DNA of 64,000 bases from Rugalucina vietnamica (lineage: Eukaryota; Mollusca; Bivalvia; Lucinida; Lucinidae). Below, in pieces: positions 61,491-64,000 of this stretch. The DNA is taken from assembly GCA_964017185.1 (NCBI GenBank), contig OZ024883.1, positions 930,001 to 994,000 of the forward strand, read 5' to 3'. Each line of letters opens with the position of its first letter. The first letter of the stretch is position 1. Under the pieces are notes generated by a model. That model saw nothing but the letters and a program-made list of their open reading frames with translations. It searched no databases and was not told the DNA's origin. A program made the translations under genes and the position numbers.

Positions 61491-63203
61491 TTGCTTCATC
61501 CCAGCTTCCTGAATGACTCAAGTGTTCAACAACCAATCCACATAAGTAGCAATCAGCGTGACGACATCCCATTGAAAGTCTTGAACCTGAATTGCCAATC
61601 AGTAGTAAACAAGAAAGCGTCTCTATTGAACATATGTGAAACTACAGGAGCAGATATTGTTATCGGCACTGAGTCGTGCTTAACTGACCAACACATGAGC
61701 ACAGAGCTATTTCCGGATGATTTCAAAGTATTCAGAAGGGATAGAAAGGATCGCAAAGGAGGAGGCGTTTTTGTACTTGTCAAAAACCATTTCCAGAGCA
61801 TGGAACCAGATGGACTCCGGGTTGATTTTGACTGTGAAATGATATGGGTGCAGATTAATGTGACTAGGGCCTGTAATCTTTATGTCGGTGCATTCTATCG
61901 ACCACCAGACAAGGACAAGCCTGAATACCTAGCCCAACTGGACACCTGCCTATCAAAAATTCCTGATAATGCTCACATCTGGCTTGTGGGAGATTTCAAC
62001 CTAGCTGACATCAACTGGTCAGACAACAGTCTGAAGGGATCTGCCTCCCAATCTGATTTGTGCACCCAGCTTATCAAAATATCCACTGATAGATTTCTCC
62101 AACAGGTAGTTTCTCAACCAACAAGGATAACAGAAACCACAGAAAACATTCTCGACTTGTTCTTTTGCAATAACAGATCACTGGTAAATACTGTTGAGGT
62201 GATACCTGGTATCTCAGACCACGAAGCGGTCTACATTGAAGCTAGCCTGCGCCCCCACAAGATACCACAACCACCAAGAAAAGTATTTTGTTACAAGAAA
62301 GCAGGCTACGACAGCATCAAGAAAGGACTAATTAACCTTCATCGAGACATGTCAGATATGCGAACAGCTTCGGTGGATACACTATGGACCAAGTTTAAAG
62401 GATGTCTTTCTAACCTGATGCACACTCACATACCGGTCAAGACACTGAAAGGAAGAAAAATAAAGAAACCATGGATTGATAGGAAAGTAAGAACAACAAT
62501 CAGGAAAAGGGCCAGACTATATACAAGAACGAAGAAAACCAAAAAGGAAGTTGACATACAAAAATACAGACAATGCAAAGGGGACATTCAAAAATTGGAA
62601 AGACAGGCTTACTATTCTTACATCAAAAATATTATTGAAGTAAATGAAGACCTTGATGAGAGACCCTCAAAACAGAAACGGTTCTGGTCCTACATCAAAT
62701 CCTTACGTAAAGATAACACAGGAATTTCACCACTCAAAGACAAAGGTCGTCTCTTCAATGCTCCAAAGGACAGGGCCAACATCCTGAATAGACAGTACCA
62801 ATCTACTTTCACACAGGAGAACACAAGCCAGGTCCCTAGCCCTTCCGGCACACCTTATCCTGACATGGAGGAAATCCAGGTAGATGAAGACGGAATTCGG
62901 AAGCTACTCCAGAAGACAAACCCAAGGAAAGCCACAGGTCCTGATAATATACCTGCCCGAATCCTGAAGGAATGTGCTTCTGAATTAGCCCCAATCCTAA
63001 CCACCATTTTCAACAGGTCACTGCATGAAGGTAAAGTGCCAGAGGACTGGAGACACGCCAATGTGACAGCCATCTTCAAAAAGGGTACTCGCCACGATAC
63101 CGCTAACTACCGACCGGTTTCCCTTACATCCCTGTGCTGTAAACTACTAGAGCATGTGATAGTGTCAAAACAATGCAACACCTGGACAGATACCACATTC
63201 TGA
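61491..63203 (+). pseudogene. LINE ORF2, endonuclease and first RT blocks
   Basis: 570 residues. The AP-endonuclease has NLNCQSVVNKK (32-42), GTES with E61, GGGVFVLVK (90-98), FYRPP (135-139), GDFNLADINW (167-176) and SDHE (242-245), so the active site looks complete. The RT begins at NPRKATGPDNIPARI (477-491) and reaches NYRPVSLTS (539-547). Near 63165 the frame shifts by one and the reading moves to 63173-63511. The Met at 61491 is the first in frame; the true start may lie upstream. Confidence 0.85.
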
Positions 63204-63511
63204 GTGACTGTCAACATGGATTCAGGGCAAAAAGAAGCTGCGAGACTCAGATCTTGATGTTATACCATGAACTGGCAGCATCCCTTGACAAGAAGATCCA
63301 GACTGACATATTCATCTTGGACTTCAGTAAAGCGTTTGATCACGTTCCACATCAACGCTTGCTGAAGAAGGTTCACCACTATGGCATCCGTGGAACTACA
63401 CATCAGTGGATCTCATCTTTCCTAAACTCCAGAACACAGCAGGTCTTAGTAGAGGGACAGTCTTCGGAGAAGGTTCCAGTCGTCAGCGGAGTACCACAGG
63501 GTCGGTTCTAG
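63173..63511 (+). pseudogene. LINE ORF2, middle RT blocks (second frame)
   Basis: Continues the RT with DCQHGFRAKRSCETQ, the catalytic FILDFSKAFDHVPH (first Asp) and SGVPQG. It stops at 63511 because of another frameshift. Confidence 0.85.
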
Positions 63512-63762
63512 GTCCAGTCCTATTTCTGATGTTTATCAACGACCTACCTGACAACATAATCTCAAGCACAAGACTCTTCGCGGACGATTGCATACTTTAC
63601 CGACAGATATCATCAAACAATGATCAAAACTTACTACAAGATGACCTGGATAGACTCGCAACGTGGGAAAAACCTGGGGAATGGAATTCCATCCACAGAA
63701 GTGTAGTATTCTACGTATCTACAGACCCAAGTCAAACCCAAGGACCTTTCAGTATCAACTAA
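63505..63762 (+). pseudogene. LINE ORF2, RT FADDC block (third frame)
   Basis: GSVLGPVLFLMFINDLP and RLFADDCILYRQ carry the second catalytic Asp pair. A third shift near 63675 ends the useful reading; thumb-region coding resumes in another frame up to 64000. Confidence 0.85.
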
Positions 63763-64000
63763 AGTGTGTAGCTCTAGCAGAGGAACAGTCATCAAAGTAT
63801 CTAGGTGTGGATATCCAGTCTAACTTAACCTGGAATGACCATATCAACAGAATCACCAAGAAGTCTAACAGTATGCTAGGTTTCCTAAGACGCAACTTAC
63901 GGCAAGCAGGCGAGGAAACCAAAGCCCAGGCCTACTTCACAATGGTCCGATCCAACCTTGACTACTGTTGCACAATCTGGAATCCCCACAATAAGGAGCA

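Larger units (their letters stand above)
60119..64000 (+). mobile_element. CR1/jockey-like LINE, frameshifted, cut by window end
   Basis: Contains PHD ORF1, then AP endonuclease and reverse transcriptase in three reading frames. The C-terminal RT thumb region (YLGVDIQ, GFLRRNLR, DYCCTIWNPH) reaches the last base of the window. The 3' end is outside. It is a different copy from, but similar in plan to, the minus-strand LINE at 10948-14290. Confidence 0.85.

Overview
The window looks like AT-rich nuclear DNA of an animal, most likely a bivalve mollusc. Genes are split by GT-AG introns. Two host genes are of animal type: an RNF168-like RING ubiquitin ligase and a Golgi-type alpha-1,3-fucosyltransferase. 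The rest is dense in repeats of a kind I associate with bivalve genomes: pearl-like elements with tandem core repeats and GTCC/ACGG microsatellites, palindromic MITEs, CR1/jockey-like LINEs, tRNA-derived SINEs and one young Ty3/Gypsy element. No bacterial operon, CRISPR array, rRNA or convincing tRNA gene is present.

Layout: 1-7986 holds repeats and a 5'-truncated LINE (RT C-terminal part, 4719-5726) inside a possible 2.7 kb inverted-repeat element. 7987-9995 is a full pearl-like element. 10202-14290 is a tail-to-tail pair of decayed LINE copies, one split by a TA-flanked MITE and both bracketed by inverted GGGGCGAGTTGTCTT minisatellites. 15922-21818 is a nearly intact Ty3/Gypsy LTR retrotransposon on the minus strand: 202-bp LTRs differing at 2 positions, a 5-bp TSD, PBS, PPT, and a gag-pol frame broken by one in-frame stop. 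22376-35543 is the RNF168-like gene in five phase-compatible exons (about 919 aa) carrying a C3HC4 RING, an LR/UMI-like helix, MIU1, a long basic disordered region, MIU2 and a C-terminal LR motif. Its introns are full of transposons and of broken duplicates of its own ubiquitin-binding exons.

36528-47687 holds three pearl/Helentron-like elements. One has expanded into a three-level tandem array (about 313-bp monomer, 1253-bp four-mer, 2734-bp segment in nearly three copies). 47839-54767 is a MITE/SINE cluster. 55541-56994 holds two exons of a GT10 fucosyltransferase, and the intron between them is almost entirely a MITE. 57512-58864 holds more MITEs. 60119 to the window end is a CR1-like LINE with a PHD-finger ORF1 and a frameshifted endonuclease-reverse transcriptase.

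The two host genes do not act in one pathway. The RNF168 family reads and writes histone ubiquitin at DNA breaks; the fucosyltransferase modifies glycans in the Golgi. The main biological story is how mobile elements have shaped both genes: duplicated exons, MITEs beside splice sites, and a candidate MITE-derived intron. All family names rest on motifs read by eye and on recalled family features; no database search was run.
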